Origin: Loxodes magnus
Lineage: Eukaryota; Ciliophora; Karyorelictea; Loxodida; Loxodidae
DNA length: 64,000 nt
Assembly: GCA_946699065.1 (NCBI GenBank)
Contig: CAMPDV010001760.1
Coordinates: 31,352 to 95,351, forward strand
Direction of reading: 5' to 3'
The position numbers were made by a program, and so were the translations under genes. Of the stretch, positions 12,692 through 24,769 are shown piece by piece; position 1 is the first letter of the stretch; each line of letters begins with the position of its first letter. The notes below the pieces were generated by a model. The model was not told the DNA's origin. It ran no database searches and worked only from the letters and a program-made list of their open reading frames with translations.

Positions 12692-13282
12692 GAAAAATTT
12701 AAAGCCCGATAATATATATAAAAGAGAAATTTATTAAGATGCTTTTTCTGCAAAAAAGAAAGGATATCTGGTGAGACAATGGTAACAATTTAAATAAATG
12801 CTAATAAAATAAGGAAAAAGACTATGGAAAAAACTGAGCTAAATATATTCTCAAAAGAATATTAGGTATAAAGAATAAAAATTTATTAAGGAATGAAACT
12901 AAGAGAATAAAAAAGGGAAACAATTAGAATAATCGCAAGGAAAATGATAAAAAGAGCTACAAATCGAAAAATACATAAAAGAGCAAGAAAAGTACTGATT
13001 ACCAGAACATGTAAAAGACTAAACTTAAGAGAAAGAATAGAAAGAAAGCTACCATACGATTTCGGAAGCAGCAAGGAAGATTTCTTAAACATTAATACAA
13101 ATAGACTTAGCTTAAACCATGATGATCCTATTAAAGGGGGAATCCGTTAATCAATTATTATTATTATCTTTATTAAAACATTCAAGACATAAGTGGATTC
13201 TTTAATTTTAAGTTTTTTTAAGTCTTTGATAGAACTTATTTTTAAGACTCTAACTAAATGTCTTCTTACTTATACTCTATGA
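12692..13282 (+). pseudogene. ORF1 C-terminal half with degenerate zinc knuckle
   Basis: Frame opens after TGA 12,689-12,691 and runs to TGA 13,280-13,282. Near its start is RCFFCKKERISGE (first Cys codon 12,740), which looks like a CCHC knuckle that lost the Gly-His pair and the last Cys. A strongly basic region follows (IARKMIKRATNRKIHKRARK, then KRLNLRERIERKLPYDFG). The Lys/Arg-rich tail after the knuckle is the pattern of the ORF1 at 46.7 kb. Natural protein end is probably near 13,150, after which composition becomes plain AT. The N-terminal half upstream (12.3-12.69 kb) is unreadable. A zinc-finger protein unrelated to the LINEs is a weaker alternative. Confidence 0.5.
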
Positions 13283-13289
13283 TATATAA

Positions 13290-13915
13290 ATTATCTTTGT
13301 TAATAAGAGCTTAAGGTTATATAAGTGAATAATTTTAATTTTATAAATAGCTATAGTAATATAAATATATTGATTAATATTTAAAATATAAAGTTAGCAC
13401 TTCATCATCTTTAAATAAGTTATAAAGTTAGAGAGACCAACTTCAAAATAGAAAACTCCAATTATGATATTTTTAGTTACCTATAAAATTTAAAAAAGAG
13501 TTTTAGATAATTTAATAGCTTTTCTACTCTAGACTATCTTAACTTATTTTACCTAAAGCTAAATTTAATTTTCCTTAACTATAAATAGACTTTAATTATG
13601 TTAAATAACCTAAAAACTATTGGTATATAGTTAATTATATTATTATTATTCAAATTTCCAAACATTGATTTAAAAATTAGATATCAACATACTTTAATTT
13701 GAAGACAAAATATTTAATTTAATTAATAAAAAATAATATTAACTTTAATTAAGAAATCAAACAATAATTCATTCAAGGGAGAATTGTGCTTTTAACTACC
13801 TTTAATCTAACTCAATAATAGATTTATCTTAGTTATTCAAAATAGATTTAATATTCAATAGTATTTAACAAATTCAACTCTCATATCACCATTTTATCCA
13901 TACAACAAATTTAAC
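13290..13915. other. AT-rich spacer
   Basis: No readable gene or repeat; mostly A/T-rich sequence. Confidence 0.5.
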
Positions 13916-13919
13916 TTAT

Positions 13920-16020
13920 TATCTAAGAAATTCCCAATGGAAAACCAGACGGAATAAAATGCGAACTTCTGAAATATGGCAGATAATATCTGGTAATAGT
14001 TATTCACTCTTTTCTGAATAATATGTAAAGTTTGGAAGATTTCCTTAAGAATTAAATACTTCAGTAATAATTCTAATATTTAAAAAAAGGAAATTAAGAT
14101 TAAAGGAAAAACTGACTACCTATTTCAATACTATTCTAAAGCTATATGATAAAGCTTTAACAAAAAGACTTTATAATCTGATTTATTAGAGAAAATTGAT
14201 TCACCCTTCTCAAATGGGATTCATGAAAAATAGATGAACTATTTAATAATCTTGGATTATAAAATATATAATTGATAACTATGAGAAATAAACAAAAGGG
14301 AAAACTAAATTATCGCAACATTTATAGATGTTGAAAAAATGTTTACTCAATAGAAAGAAGACTTTTATTTTATTAACTTAAGAGAGCCAAACAATCACTC
14401 AGACTAATAAAAGTCTTAGAATCACTTTATTAAAACCTAAATTCTTCATTTATTATAGAGGAACGACCACTAGAATATTATAATATAAAAATGGAATTAG
14501 GAAAGGAAGTTCACATGGATCCGTTTTAGCATTGTTGTATTATGATATAGTAATTAGATATTATGAAAGTAAAATTATCTAAATGGGATTCAAATACCAG
14601 AATTTGAGTGCTAGCTTCGCTTGAAGAGGATGGGCAGATTATTTGATTCTTCTTTCCAAATCTGCAAATTAGATGTAGAATTTAATAAATGAAACAATCA
14701 ATTTTTGCATAAACTCATTTAAAGACCAGTGCTACCAAATCTGAATGCATATAATATCTAAAGAAACATCAGAAATAATAAATCTTAAATTTATGATTAG
14801 AAAATTAGCCAATTACTTAAAAAGAACAAGTCACATATTTAGGATTTTTCTACATCAGAGGAATAATTTTAATCCCCGTTGCAAAGAAGTCACATTCAAA
14901 TATATAGCTGCAATGAAGAAAGCTTTTTTTAACTGATGAGATATAAGAATGTAACTCCTTGATATTAAAAAACTTTATGCAGAGTTTTTACATTGCCTAA
15001 AGCGAATTTGGAGGAGACTTAATACAATGAAGTATTTAAAAAGGAGTAACTGAAGCTCTACAGAATTGAATCAAGCATGAGATTGATTTCAAGAAAAGCT
15101 TTTTAAGTAACAATTGCAGCATTTAGTGAGTCATGCTATATAGACCTGAATTGCTTATCTTTTAAGCAAATTATAGCTATAAAATCCTTCAAATTCTATT
15201 ATAAAATAAAATATGAAATATTTACTTTCCAAGATCAACAATAGACTCTCTTTTCATTAATATCTGCAAAAATGATTATAATATTATGATTAAGTGAAGC
15301 AATTATCATACCTTAACACTATCAATCTGCAGAATTAATAGAATAATACCAGTCTGAAAACTTTTACTAACCATATAAGAAAGAAAATAAAGCAATATTT
15401 CTATAATAAAGCTACTAAAAAATTTATGAGAATGAAAACAACTAAAATATATGCTGAGCAGTTTGATAATCTTTAACAATTTTCACAAATTACTTATACA
15501 AAGTTAAACAAATAGTATAGACAAGAAATTATTAGCATATATAAAATTAGAACCTAACCTTATAATTATGTAAGGATCTTTAAGATCGTCATTATCCTAT
15601 TTATAATTCCTATTGTATATGTTGAGAGTATGAGACAACTGAGTATATCTTTTAATGTATTCTAATATAAGGGATTGACTGTCGGAAAAGTTCGAAAATT
15701 ATGAATTAAGATTTCACATACTATACGATCAATAATATATAAAATCATTTTCAAGGTTTCAATTGGATTAATTAGATTTATAAATAAAAATATTTCACAA
15801 GAAGATAATAGTAAGATGACTTGAAATTCTAGAAATGGAGAAAGCAAAAAAGAAAGATTCGAAAGATGAGTAGAAAGAAAGACTAATTAAAGAAAAATGA
15901 TGAGATCAAGACAAGATTAAAAAAATATTTAAGAACATTTACTAAAGTTTACATTTGAAGGAAGCAGTTCTTGCAATTAAAGACGTCAAAAACTCTTTTA
16001 GTTTAAATTTAATTTAATTA
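13920..16020 (+). pseudogene. 5'-truncated LINE, ORF2 from the RT onward, with 3' tail
   Basis: Starts abruptly inside RT with GKPDGIKCELLKYG (about 13,940-13,980). It continues with LYDKALTKRLYNLI, HPSQMGFMKNR, GSSHGSVLALLYYD (near 14,510) and the catalytic block WADYLILLSKSANQ (14,631 on), where the second Asp of ADD is Tyr. A C-terminal remnant near 15,620-15,660 (C-x-C then EYETTEYIFQC) is a worn version of the CX2CX8HX4C motif of the LINE at 10.4 kb. After the coding part comes a tail at 15,984-16,020, GTCAAAAACTCTTTTAGTTT followed by A/T repeats. 5' truncation at RT is typical of incomplete target-primed reverse transcription. The frame has several TGA codons and shifts. The tail is nearly the same as that of the short SINE-like elements described below. 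Confidence 0.82.
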
Positions 16021-16024
16021 AATT

Positions 16025-16318
16025 AAAAAAATAATAACTTTGTAATTTTTAAAATGAAATAATCTAATTTGAATCAATTAAACATACATAACTTTTATTA
16101 AATTTTTTTTATAAAATAATCTAAATATGTTTAAATTCAATTTCTATCATATTGATAATTTTAATAAATTATCTTTATTTTTATTCTTTTTAAAGTAGAT
16201 TTTATTAATCTTAATATTTATTTCATTACATCAAATTCTCGAAGATTAATAATCAAATTCCAAATTTTATTATTGTTTGATAAAAATTTTTATTTTTTTA
16301 ATTTATTTGGTGGAGTTT
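16025..16318. other. AT-rich spacer
   Basis: Nothing recognisable beyond A/T-rich sequence after the LINE tail. Confidence 0.5.
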
Positions 16319-16319
16319 C

Positions 16320-16475
16320 AATTTCTCCCGCTTAGTGTTCTTTTCTCTCTTTGCATAATGGACTAGTAGAGAGCTACGCCAATGGAGGATTTTGTAGCCT
16401 AGTCTCTTTACTTTGGGTATAAACCTTCCCGAGGTCCTCCTTTCCAAGAGAAGTCCACCTCCATGAATTTTAATT
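16320..16475 (-). pseudogene. GC-rich ORF1 N-terminal module
   Basis: A roughly 150-bp island much richer in G/C than its flanks. On the minus strand it reads MEVDFSWKGGPREGLYPKQR and ends QREKRTLSGRN before a TGA. A diverged copy lies at about 22,260-22,430 in the same orientation, ending EKRKRTLG, where it leads into a longer ORF1-like frame. So this is probably a detached N-terminus of that ORF1 type. It sits at the left edge of the old inverted duplication. Confidence 0.5.
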
Positions 16476-17047
16476 TTATATTATTATATTTGAAAATTAT
16501 AAAACTCAAAAAGCTAAAAAATTAATATAAAATTTCCTTTTGTTTATTGATTACTTAAAAACTATATAAAGTAAGGTGCATAATAAAAATAATGTTTATA
16601 ATATGAATATAATATAACTCTTAATTTAGTTAAAGATTTATATAAAACAAATTGTTTATTTTTTTAACTTAAGTTATGTTTATTAATAAAGCTATTATAT
16701 ATTTTATATTTATATAACCTATTTTAATAACTATTATTATTAACTTAGAATGCATCAGCACAATAAAGTTTCTCAATATTCAGTATAGTTTTAGCAATCT
16801 CCTAATAGATATAATGGATTGCTTATGTTGATCCTTTTGAAAACAGATATGCATGCTTAAAGAATGTATATTTCATATTAATACCCTTCAAGTTTTTACC
16901 AAGTCCGTATATTTAACCAGAAGCGCTCACTTAACGATCTTGAATCCAACTAGTAATTTGTCTCATATTATAAGAGATAAATAAATAAATTGGATTATAA
17001 GCGCGTAGTACTCTCATTGGTGCGCAGCTCTTTAAATTAATTTTATT

Positions 17048-17341
17048 TCATGTCGAAAAATAAAATTTTATGGGTCTTTTTATTCTTGTTTTCTCTTCCT
17101 GCAGTACGTCCCTGTAATTTTTCCTTCCAAAGCATAGGATGCAATATGCGATTACGGGGACATCTATCCCGACCTATGATGAAGAAAGTTTCTCCTGGCA
17201 TTCAGAGTTCTCCAGCTTGCTAAGTCTTGCTTCTCTTTTTATTGATTTCTCTTCCTCCGATTTATTCTCTATCAGCACTCTTTTTTAAGTTGCCTTCCTG
17301 GGCCTCCAAGCAGCATCCGAAGGAAAGGGATTTCCACCCTG
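17048..17341 (-). pseudogene. ORF1 fragment with ghost zinc knuckle, inserted in a duplicated block
   Basis: 98-codon open frame, moderately GC-rich: GGNPFPSDAAWRPRKATQKR, then a helical NKSEEEKSIKREARLSKLEN, then YCILCFGRKNYRDVLQEEKT. The last part keeps CX2CX4-x-X4-x spacing, with His changed to Asn and the final Cys to Leu. Below the TGA a different frame has SCAPMRVLR, resembling the C-terminal WCANEVLHR of the 38-kb ORF1. The inverted partner of this block (around 36,500) lacks the segment and runs directly from CTTGAATCCAACT to ATATATATAATAAGCAT, so it inserted after the duplication. Confidence 0.55.
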
Positions 17342-17745
17342 TTAAAAATATATATAATAAGCATACGAAAACTTTGCTTTAACAGTTGTTTTGATAATTT
17401 GAGTAAAACAGTTTGATTATATATTAATTATATCATAATTAATATATTTTAATAGTTTCATTATAATTAATACATCTTTAGAATATATTTCTCATATTAT
17501 TTTAAAACCAATAAATATTATATTTACATTTACTTACTCGTTTTTTATAAAAATAATAATGGGATTCATTTTTAAACGCTTTGGATTTTAGAAGGAAAAT
17601 AAATAAGAGGAAGAATAATGATAGATAAACAATCAAAAAGATAAAAATAAGAAATAATAAAAGTATACAGTTCATATAAATTCCTTACCTCTTTACATCT
17701 TAGAACTCATTTTTTCTTATTAAGACTTTGAATAAATTTGCAGGA

Positions 17746-19040
17746 ATGAATAAGTGTAAAAAAAGTGACTAAAAGTATAATATGAAACCTTTTAAGTTAG
17801 TGCTCATAATATTTTAAGAAACTTAAAAAAGACTAATAATTGGTAAGAAATGCTTTTTGAAAATGAGAAAGATAAAAAATAAATAACTTAAAAAGATGCT
17901 ATATAACTTTTGGAAATAATTAAATAAAGTTTTAGTAAAATAGAAAAGCATAACTCTATCTCTTTATTTTTAGATCTAAATGAAATTGAATGTCTTGAAT
18001 AGTATAAGAATAAAGATTAGTAATTTGAGAGAAAATTAGATGAAATGATGTAATATCTTATTGAAATACTAAGAAAGTAAAAAGAGATAAAGTAAGAGCA
18101 TATATAAAAATAAATAGTACTTACATGTGGATAAAAAATAAAATATTTTTATTTTAATGGAAGATGCTGAAATAATTACATTAGTAAAGTTTTATTTTAA
18201 TGCTCTAATTTATTGACTTTGAAAATTTAGTGTTGTGATATTTAAGAAAAAAATCTTGCAAATATAAGCAAATTAAAAAATTTAAAAGAATTCTATTTAG
18301 ATAGTAATCATAAAAAGTTGATTGGATAATATTTATAATTTAATAGTGATTGTTAACTTTAAACTATTTCATTTTAAAGTTCTTACATTCGTCAAAGTTA
18401 ATTTTTGATAGATTATTTGAGATTAAAAGGAGAAAAACTAAGAAGATTATATCTTGAAATTGGGGATTTAAACTCAGATAAATTAATTGCAATTTTCTAA
18501 AATAGTTAAAATTTAGAAGATATAAAAATTGAATGATCTGAATAAAAGCATTAGAAATGATTAAAATATATAGAATAAAACCTAGTAAATTTAAAAAGCT
18601 TAAAATTATGATATTGTGAAATTGATAAATAAGCACTCTTTTAATTTTTTTAGAACAATAAATCTAATATAGAAAAATTAGAATTTTATAGTTGTGATTA
18701 AATAGATTTAGAAATAATTCAAATTATAATTTAAAGATTCTAAAACTTAAAATAACTTAGCTTATAAAGTTGCGAAAATATTAACACAACAAATATTGAA
18801 TATATTTTCTAAAATAGTAAAATTTTAGAAAAATTAGAATTAAAATTTTTAGATTTCGAAAAATAATTTAGATTAAAGAATGAATAAGATTAATTCTATG
18901 AGTTCTGAAGTAAATTATAAGTATTTAATCTATCATGCTGCACATTTATTAGAAGTTAAATTTCTGAAAATATGAGAAGGCAATTAATTGAGTTAAAGAA
19001 ACAATTTCCAAATCTTAGAATAATAGGAGTATAAAAGAAC
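17746..19040 (+). pseudogene. Leucine-rich-repeat protein, copy 2
   Basis: Same family and layout as the other copies. N-terminal helix LLEIIKQSFSKIEKHNS and ECLEQYKNKDQQFERKLDEM, then LRR units LLTLKI, LKNLKEFYLDSN, LRRLYLEIGDLNSDKLI, IEKLEFYSCDQIDLEIIQ, LKQLSLQSCENI and LEKLELKFLDFEKQF, ending ELKKQFPNLRIIGV. In-frame TGA codons stand at 18,168-18,170 and 18,558-18,560, exactly 390 nt apart, the same spacing as in copies 1, 4, 5 and 6. No TGA terminates the frame at the expected end. Leader conserved at 17,540-17,745. Except for the TGA codons the frame is almost unbroken, so this is one of the best-preserved members. Function unknown; LRR proteins usually bind other proteins. Confidence 0.78.
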
Positions 19041-19589
19041 TAAACTTTAAAACTTATTTTTAATAAAGTTAACATTTAAAAATAATATAACTTTTAATAA
19101 AAGATTTATCTAAAATAATAATGATTATAAAGATATTTTATACATTTGTCTATTAAAATCATTTTTAAATTGTGTCATATTTAAGATTACTTAGAATTTT
19201 TTATATATATCCTATTAGTTTAAAATAAATCATTTATAACTTATATTAGCTTTTATTTCTATTCAATTCTTCTATTTATTTATTACATTTCCAATTAATA
19301 AAACTACATATTACGAATTAAGATTGAAATAAAAGTAATTTTATAATTTTATTTATCAATTAAAATTAGCATAGATATAAGCAGTGCTTTTTGATAATAA
19401 GCTTAATTTAAGTTTATAAAGAATTTAAATTATTTCCTATAATTATTAATTATTTACTATTTATTTTCTTTATTCTTATAAATTTATTATTTTATCTAAA
19501 TATTATTAATTTCCAGCTAATTACACTAAAATTCTATGTCAAAATTATTTAAAAATAAATAATTTTTCTTCATTAGAGTCAATAACATT

Positions 19590-20050
19590 TTTCTTTACTA
19601 GATTCGATTATTAAAGATAATGAAGAAAAAGGATAAATTGATCAAAAGTAAGAGTGCAACAAATATTTTATTTAAATAAAAGCTTATAGTAAAAGCAAAA
19701 TATATTTATAACAGTTTTTGGACATTTTATTCATTTATCTGCTTTCTTTAGACATCTAAGAATAAATATAAATTAAAGAAGTAGAGTTAAGCATTTTTTT
19801 AACAATTTATTAATATTTTTGAATATCAAGACTTAAGGACTTCAATAATATTACTTTATTACAACTTTTTGAAAGAAATTATCTTTAGATATTAATTTAA
19901 TGTCATTTTACTTTTAAATTTATGGTATATGAACTAGTTGTAATAACCCTTAAAAATTTAAACTTAAAAAATTATGTAAACTAAGTTTTTATTAGGTATT
20001 TTTAATTTTATGACGTGAATATAATAAAGAGAGTGATTATCCCCACTTTT
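19590..20050 (+). pseudogene. Companion coding fragment downstream of LRR copy 2
   Basis: Reads DSIIKDNEEKGQIDQKQECN, then YLQQFLDILFIYLLSLDI and IKEVELS, and in a shifted frame NIFEYQDLR. A homologous block sits downstream of the LRR copies at 34-kb and 56-kb on the other strand, including LEYRDLRNFINSKLLLLFQR (unit B) and the phrase LQILIQC. Shared position behind three LRR copies says it travelled with the module. The block from 19,045 to 19,590 between the LRR end and this fragment is AT-rich with no other signal. No known domain recognised. Confidence 0.4.
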
Positions 20051-20208
20051 AAAAAATAAAATAAGTTATTTTACTTTTACTATATTTATAAATTAAAAAT
20101 ATTAATATAAAAATATTGTTGTATTAAATAATTAACTTTAATGATAGTTTAAAGTTATAAACATATAAAAATAAAGAGTATTTTTAATTTCTAGTAATTT
20201 TAGTAAAT

Positions 20209-20228
20209 ATGATATATTTTAAAATAAT
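20209..20228. repeat. Target-site duplication, left copy
   Basis: ATGATATATTTTAAAATAAT, 20 bp, identical to 20,536-20,555 on the other side of the SINE-like element. Confidence 0.75.
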
Positions 20229-20535
20229 TGAAAAGATGGTGGGAGTGAGAATGACCTTCGTGACAACACTTTCTGGCTTTATGGCTAGGAGCAAGTTCCT
20301 TTCCTGTCGCTGAGAAAGTCCCTGGTCAGAGTCATTTTCTGAAGGGAACACTTTCTTTGAGATTATCCGCTCTTGGTAGAGGCTTGAAGCCTGGCTGCTC
20401 ATAGCGATGGAGCTCCCTAGCAGCTGTGCCTGGAGCACAAAAGGATATCCCCGCTATTCCATAAAAAGAGAGCGTCGGGTCGTACAATCGGAAAGGAGTT
20501 TCCGGTCCAAAAACTTTTATAGTTGAAATTAATTA
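20229..20535 (+). mobile_element. SINE-like element, about 307 bp, copy 1
   Basis: A GC-richer unit bounded by 20-bp direct repeats. It shares both ends with the unit at 40,547-40,856, which sits in unrelated flanks with its own different repeats, so the ends are real. Orientation is set by the tail at the right, GGTCCAAAAACTTTTATAGT then A/T-rich sequence, which resembles the 3' tail of the LINE at 15,984-16,020. The 5' end is TGAAAAGATGGTGGGAG. An internal GGCTTGAAGCC loosely resembles a Pol III B box, though no convincing A box at normal distance is seen. The opposite strand has a frame beginning MEQRGYPFVLQAQL (ATG at 20,462). Whether that is coding or fortuitous is unclear. Confidence 0.75.
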
Positions 20536-20555
20536 ATGATATATTTTAAAATAAT
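20536..20555. repeat. Target-site duplication, right copy
   Basis: Exact repeat of 20,209-20,228. Confidence 0.75.
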
Positions 20556-20689
20556 CTTTTTAAATAAGAAATAAAAATATTTTTATTTCGGATTTAAAAA
20601 TATAAAAATCATTACATCATCTTTATGTAATTTAATAGAGTTAGAGAAGTCAACTTTATAATTAAAAAAAAATAATAAAACAACAGATA

Positions 20690-21560
20690 TGCTTATTAAT
20701 TATTAAAGTTAAAAAAAGCTTTGTTAAAGCCTTAGTAGTCAGTCATCTGACCTATTCTATCAGCTTGTCTCCATTAGTTTGTCTTGAATTTCTACTAGGC
20801 TTAGTTAGGCGGTGTAGCACTTCATTAGCGCACCAATATTCTGAATAATTTTGATCTTGCATGTAGCGTTCCTAATTATTTATCCAAGGATTAAGATTTG
20901 AATTAAAGAATTTTTTTCTATACATTTTTCCGCTTTATGTTGGATATATCCTAAATAGTTTTCTAAAAATATCTTATTTATTCTTTCTTTAAATTTCGCT
21001 TAGTTAGTAGCAGTATTTTCATTGGTGTTATTTATTGCACACGTAGCATTTTATTCTTCTTTTAAACTATTATTCCTGTAACACTTATTTAAGTTAAATT
21101 TACTACTTATTTTAAATAAACGTTTGCTGTTTATTTTAATTTGAGGCTTTATTTTCTATTTCCATAGATCTTATTTATTATGTTAAAGCGAAAATGGCGT
21201 TACCTGAATTTATTATTAAATCTAAAAAATTCTTTGTTCCAGTTTTTCTTCTATTTCTTATGATGATTAATATTGTTTCTCAAGTAAAGACGTTATTAGT
21301 TTTTCTAATTTTTCTACTTTATCAGTGAGATATCTATTTTTAAACATAAACTCTTTTAATGACTTAGATAATATTTCTATTTGAGTTTATGTCGGAAGTT
21401 TTTTTAATTCTGGATTTCCAAGTGGTTAATGTTCGTCATATCAATCATATTTCTCACTTTCACTCATTGTAATTATTTCGCTTTTTTATTTTTTAGAGAA
21501 TTTTCCTGTTTAAATGTTTTATTCAAAGTTCTGTTATTTCTTAGAAGCCATTTTATATAT
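20690..21560 (-). mobile_element. ORF1-only retroposon (MASKKQ type), copy 1
   Basis: Contains an ORF1 starting ATG 21,551 and reading MASKKQQNFEQNIQTGKFSK. It continues with a coiled coil (EFMFKNRYLTDKVEKLEKLI then TSLLEKQY), a C-Y-V-C...H...C knuckle near 21,020, and a C-terminal WCANEVLHRLTKPSRNSRQ to TGA 20,743-20,745. Lesions: TGA at codon 37 (21,441-21,443), a one-base loss near 21,135 relative to the 38-kb copy, and TGA in the knuckle. The homologous copy at 37,966-38,820 has the same two ends (ATATATAAA just before ATG; AAAGCTTTTTAACTTT at the 3' side) in different flanks. No ORF2 follows at either place, so the mobile unit appears to be ORF1 alone. Confidence 0.68.
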
Positions 21561-21609
21561 AATATTTAATAAATTCCAATAAAATTTGTTTTTCGGCTAG
21601 AAATTTTAA

Positions 21610-22430
21610 AAGTTTATAATATTTGTAAGTTTCTTCTTTTTCTTAGAATCTATTGGTCTCCGTCAGTAATTCTTATTTCCCGCATAAGATCTTCCAGTCG
21701 CTTGATGGAAAGAAAGTTATTGCCTTGAGTCAAATCGAACTTCAGATCATTCTTCTTAATTACTATGTTTGCGGCCATTTCCGTCATAAGTAGCATCAAC
21801 TTTTGTAAATGTTGTATAATTTTCTAATTTTTTCTGTTTGCTCTTTTCTTTTCTCTATTTCCATTAATACAAAATCCATTTATTATGATTCTTGTAGGAA
21901 ATATTCCAGTTTTCTTTTAAATTTCTGAATTAAATTAATCTTCTCTCTTCCAATTTTTTCGTTTTACTCTTAAAAATTTCAAATGTAATTTTCCATTTTT
22001 CTCTTACCATTTTTTATCTTGTTATGTTTCAAAATTTTCCACCAAAATGAAGTTTTTCCTCTTCAATGTCGGTTGCAACTACTTCTTTTTTCGATGCCTT
22101 TGGTCTTTATCCAATACTATTACTCTTAATATCAATGCTTATATTAGGGTTAACATCTCAGTAAGTTCTATGCTTTGCAAAGTTTTTTTGTCCAAGTAGG
22201 TCCAACCTGTTCCAGCTAGAAAGTAGTTTATTCCAAGTTACTAATTTTATTTATTTTTATTTATTTTTTGCAGAATTTCAGCCTAGAGTTCTTTTTCTCT
22301 TTTCAGATAGTAAGTTAAGAGAGTTATGGGTATAGAGGTTTTTTAGCCTAGTCCCTTTGCATTAAGTTTTAATATCCCTACCCAATCCCTTCCTCAAGAG
22401 AAATCTATCTTTAAAATCTTGCATTTTAAT
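21610..22430 (-). pseudogene. ORF1-like coiled-coil pseudogene
   Basis: Opens with the GC-rich module also seen at 16.3 kb (ending EKRKRTLG). It continues through coding-like blocks PKASKKEVVATDIEEEKLHF, KRKNWKREDQFNSEIQKK and a helical QKLMLLMTEMAANIVIKKND, then FLSIKRLEDLMREIRITDGD. TGA codons and frame changes break it. No knuckle is visible; the ORF1-only unit starts immediately downstream at 21,551, so that unit may have landed in or next to this ORF. No protein identification beyond resemblance to LINE ORF1 organisation. Confidence 0.45.
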
Positions 22431-22439
22431 AATATAAGT

Positions 22440-23385
22440 CTTAAAATAGCATTTTATTAAAATTCCTTTGTAAATTTTAACTAAATTACTTTTTATTTTA
22501 AATAAATATTTTCTATTAATTATTTTAATTTAATTTGTATATTTTACTTATTAGTTTAACTTATTAATAACTTTTAATCATAATAAGTATAAATTAAAAA
22601 TAAATTAAATTTAACTTAAAGAAAATTTTAATATACAAAGCTGGTAAATTAAATATTTATAAACTAAAAGTAATTAAAGTCTAATAAATAGTTTTTATTA
22701 CATTTTTTGATTATTTAAAGATAAAAGTTTTTAATATAAAAAAAAGAATATTTATTGTAAATTCTTTACTAAATTAAATATATTTAGTTTACATTTACTT
22801 TATTAAATTAAATATTTAATATTAAAAAAGTGTTTATATTCATAAATTAAGATTTAATTATGTATTTCTATAAACAAATTGTAAATTATCTGTAATTCTC
22901 AGAATAAAAAAATTTAAACTGAAATAAAAAATCAAAAGTTACTTTAAACGATATTATTATTTTTTAAAACAGATTAACATAAAATAAAATATTAAAGTTT
23001 AAATGTTTTTTTATTGATAAGAAAAATTTTAAACAATTTCTTAATTTAATTAAAGATGAATGTGACTCACAAATATTCAAAAGTTTAAAATCTTTATTTA
23101 AAATAAATTTTCTCAAAAGACCTTTCAGTAAATAATTATTAAAAAAATTAAGAAAATAAGGATAATTTACTAATAAATTAGCAATATAAAATTTTAAAAT
23201 TCAAATTTTAAAAGTAAAAGTTGAATAAAAAACTATTAAATTTTAAATATAGCTTAAAGTAAAAAATTGCCAAAAAATAACTAAAGTTGATAAAATTTAG
23301 TTTAAGTCTACTTTTGAAAAAATTTATAAAATTTTAATTTTTTGTACTTTAAATTTATAATTATTAGAAGATAAAAGTTTTCAAG
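22440..23385. other. AT-rich spacer
   Basis: Very AT-rich. I see no gene, module or repeat shared with the rest of the window. Confidence 0.5.
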
Positions 23386-23387
23386 TT

Positions 23388-24661
23388 TCATGCATATATT
23401 CCTTTTATCCTAAGCCTTGGAAATTATTTCTTTAGCTCATCTAATTGATTTCTCATATTTTCAGAAAGTTGATTTCCATTAAAAGTGCAACATGATAGTT
23501 TAAATACCTATAATTTATTTCAGAATTCATAAAATTAGCCTTATTCATCCTTCAATATCAAATCTTTTTCAAGCTTCAAACATGATAATTCTAATTTTTC
23601 TAAACTTTTACTATTTTATAAAATATTTTAAATACTTAAGAAATTTATATTCTAGCCTCAAAAAAATCTAAGTGATTTTAAGTTTTAGAATCTTTAGATT
23701 ATAACTTAAATTATTTCTAAATCTATTTAATTACAACTTAAAAACTTTAGCTTTTCTATATTAGATTCATTGTTCTAAAAGAAATAAAGGAGTGCTTATT
23801 TTTTAATTTAGCAATATTATAATTTTAAGCTTTTTAAATTTACTAGGTTTTATTCTATATATTTTAATCATTTCTAATGCTTTTATTCAGATCATTCAAT
23901 TTTTATATCTTCTAAATTTTAACTATTTTAGAAAATTGCAATTAATTGATCTGAGTTTAAATTTCCTACTTTCAGATATAATTTTCTAAGATTTCCTCCC
24001 TTTAAACTCAAATAATCTATCAAAAATTAGCATCCTCTAATTTAGGAGCCTTAAAGTGAAATAGAATGAAGTTAGCAGTCTCTATTAAATTATAAATATT
24101 ACCCATTTAATTTTTCATTATTATTATCTAAATAGAATATTTTTAAGTTCTATAGTTTGCTTATATTTGTAAGATTTTCTTCTTTAACATTACAACTTTC
24201 TATTTTCAAAATTTTTAAATTAGGGCATAGAAATAAAACTTAATTAATATATTTATTTAAATATCTTCCTTTAACGTAAATAGTTTGTATTTATTATCCA
24301 TAATGTAGCACTTTTTATTATTATATATATTCTTACTTTATCTCTTTTTTCTTTCTTAATATTTCACTAAGATATTACATAGCTTCATCTAATTATGTCT
24401 ACATTTATTAACCTTTACTTAATTATTAATCAAGAAAATTAATTTCTATAGGATGTAATACTAAAGAGATAGGATTATGCTTTTCTATTTTACTAAAATT
24501 TTATCTAAATATTTCTAAAAGTTAAATATCAGACTCTTTGGTTTTTTATTGCTTTATTTCTTATCTTTTATGTAATTATTATAAATTGTTTAAAAAATAT
24601 TCAATATTAATTTAGCAAGTATCATATTTTACCTTTAATCACTTTTTTTACACTTATTCAT
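23388..24661 (-). pseudogene. Leucine-rich-repeat protein, copy 3
   Basis: Minus-strand member with conserved ATG at 24,661 and a proper TGA stop at 23,388-23,390 after ELKKQFPRLRIKGIYA. LRR units with LxxLxL..C spacing and the IEQNLVNLKSLKL block are readable. The first shared TGA of the family is TTA here (24,258-24,260), so Leu replaces the stop, while the second is retained at 23,868-23,870. A TAA (Gln) stands where copies 1 and 2 have the third TGA. Its sequence is more diverged than copies 1, 2, 5 and 7. Leader visible from 24,662 to about 24,760. Confidence 0.75.
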
Positions 24662-24769
24662 TCCTGCAAATTTATTTGAAGTCTTAATAAGAAAAAATTA
24701 GTTCTAAGATGTAAAATGGTAAGGAATTTATATGAACTCTACATTTTTATTAGGGATTCTAGTCTTAAT

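Larger units (their letters stand above)
16480..20050 (+). repeat. Old inverted duplication, left arm (partner 33.7-36.95 kb)
   Basis: This stretch aligns by eye with the reverse complement of about 33,690-36,960. Shared landmarks are AAGTAAGGTGCATAATAAAA (16,570 region), TTAACTTAAGTTATGTTTAT, a block ending CTTGAATCCAAC (16,965), the LRR leader and LRR copy 2, and the downstream frame near 19.6-19.9 kb. Divergence is much greater than between units A and B, so this is an older event. It is interrupted by an insertion at about 16,970-17,345. Confidence 0.65.

Noticed and set aside
20229..20535. Pol III promoter in the SINE-like element
   Set aside because: GGCTTGAAGCC loosely fits a B box, but no A box at a normal distance is seen, so no promoter feature is claimed.
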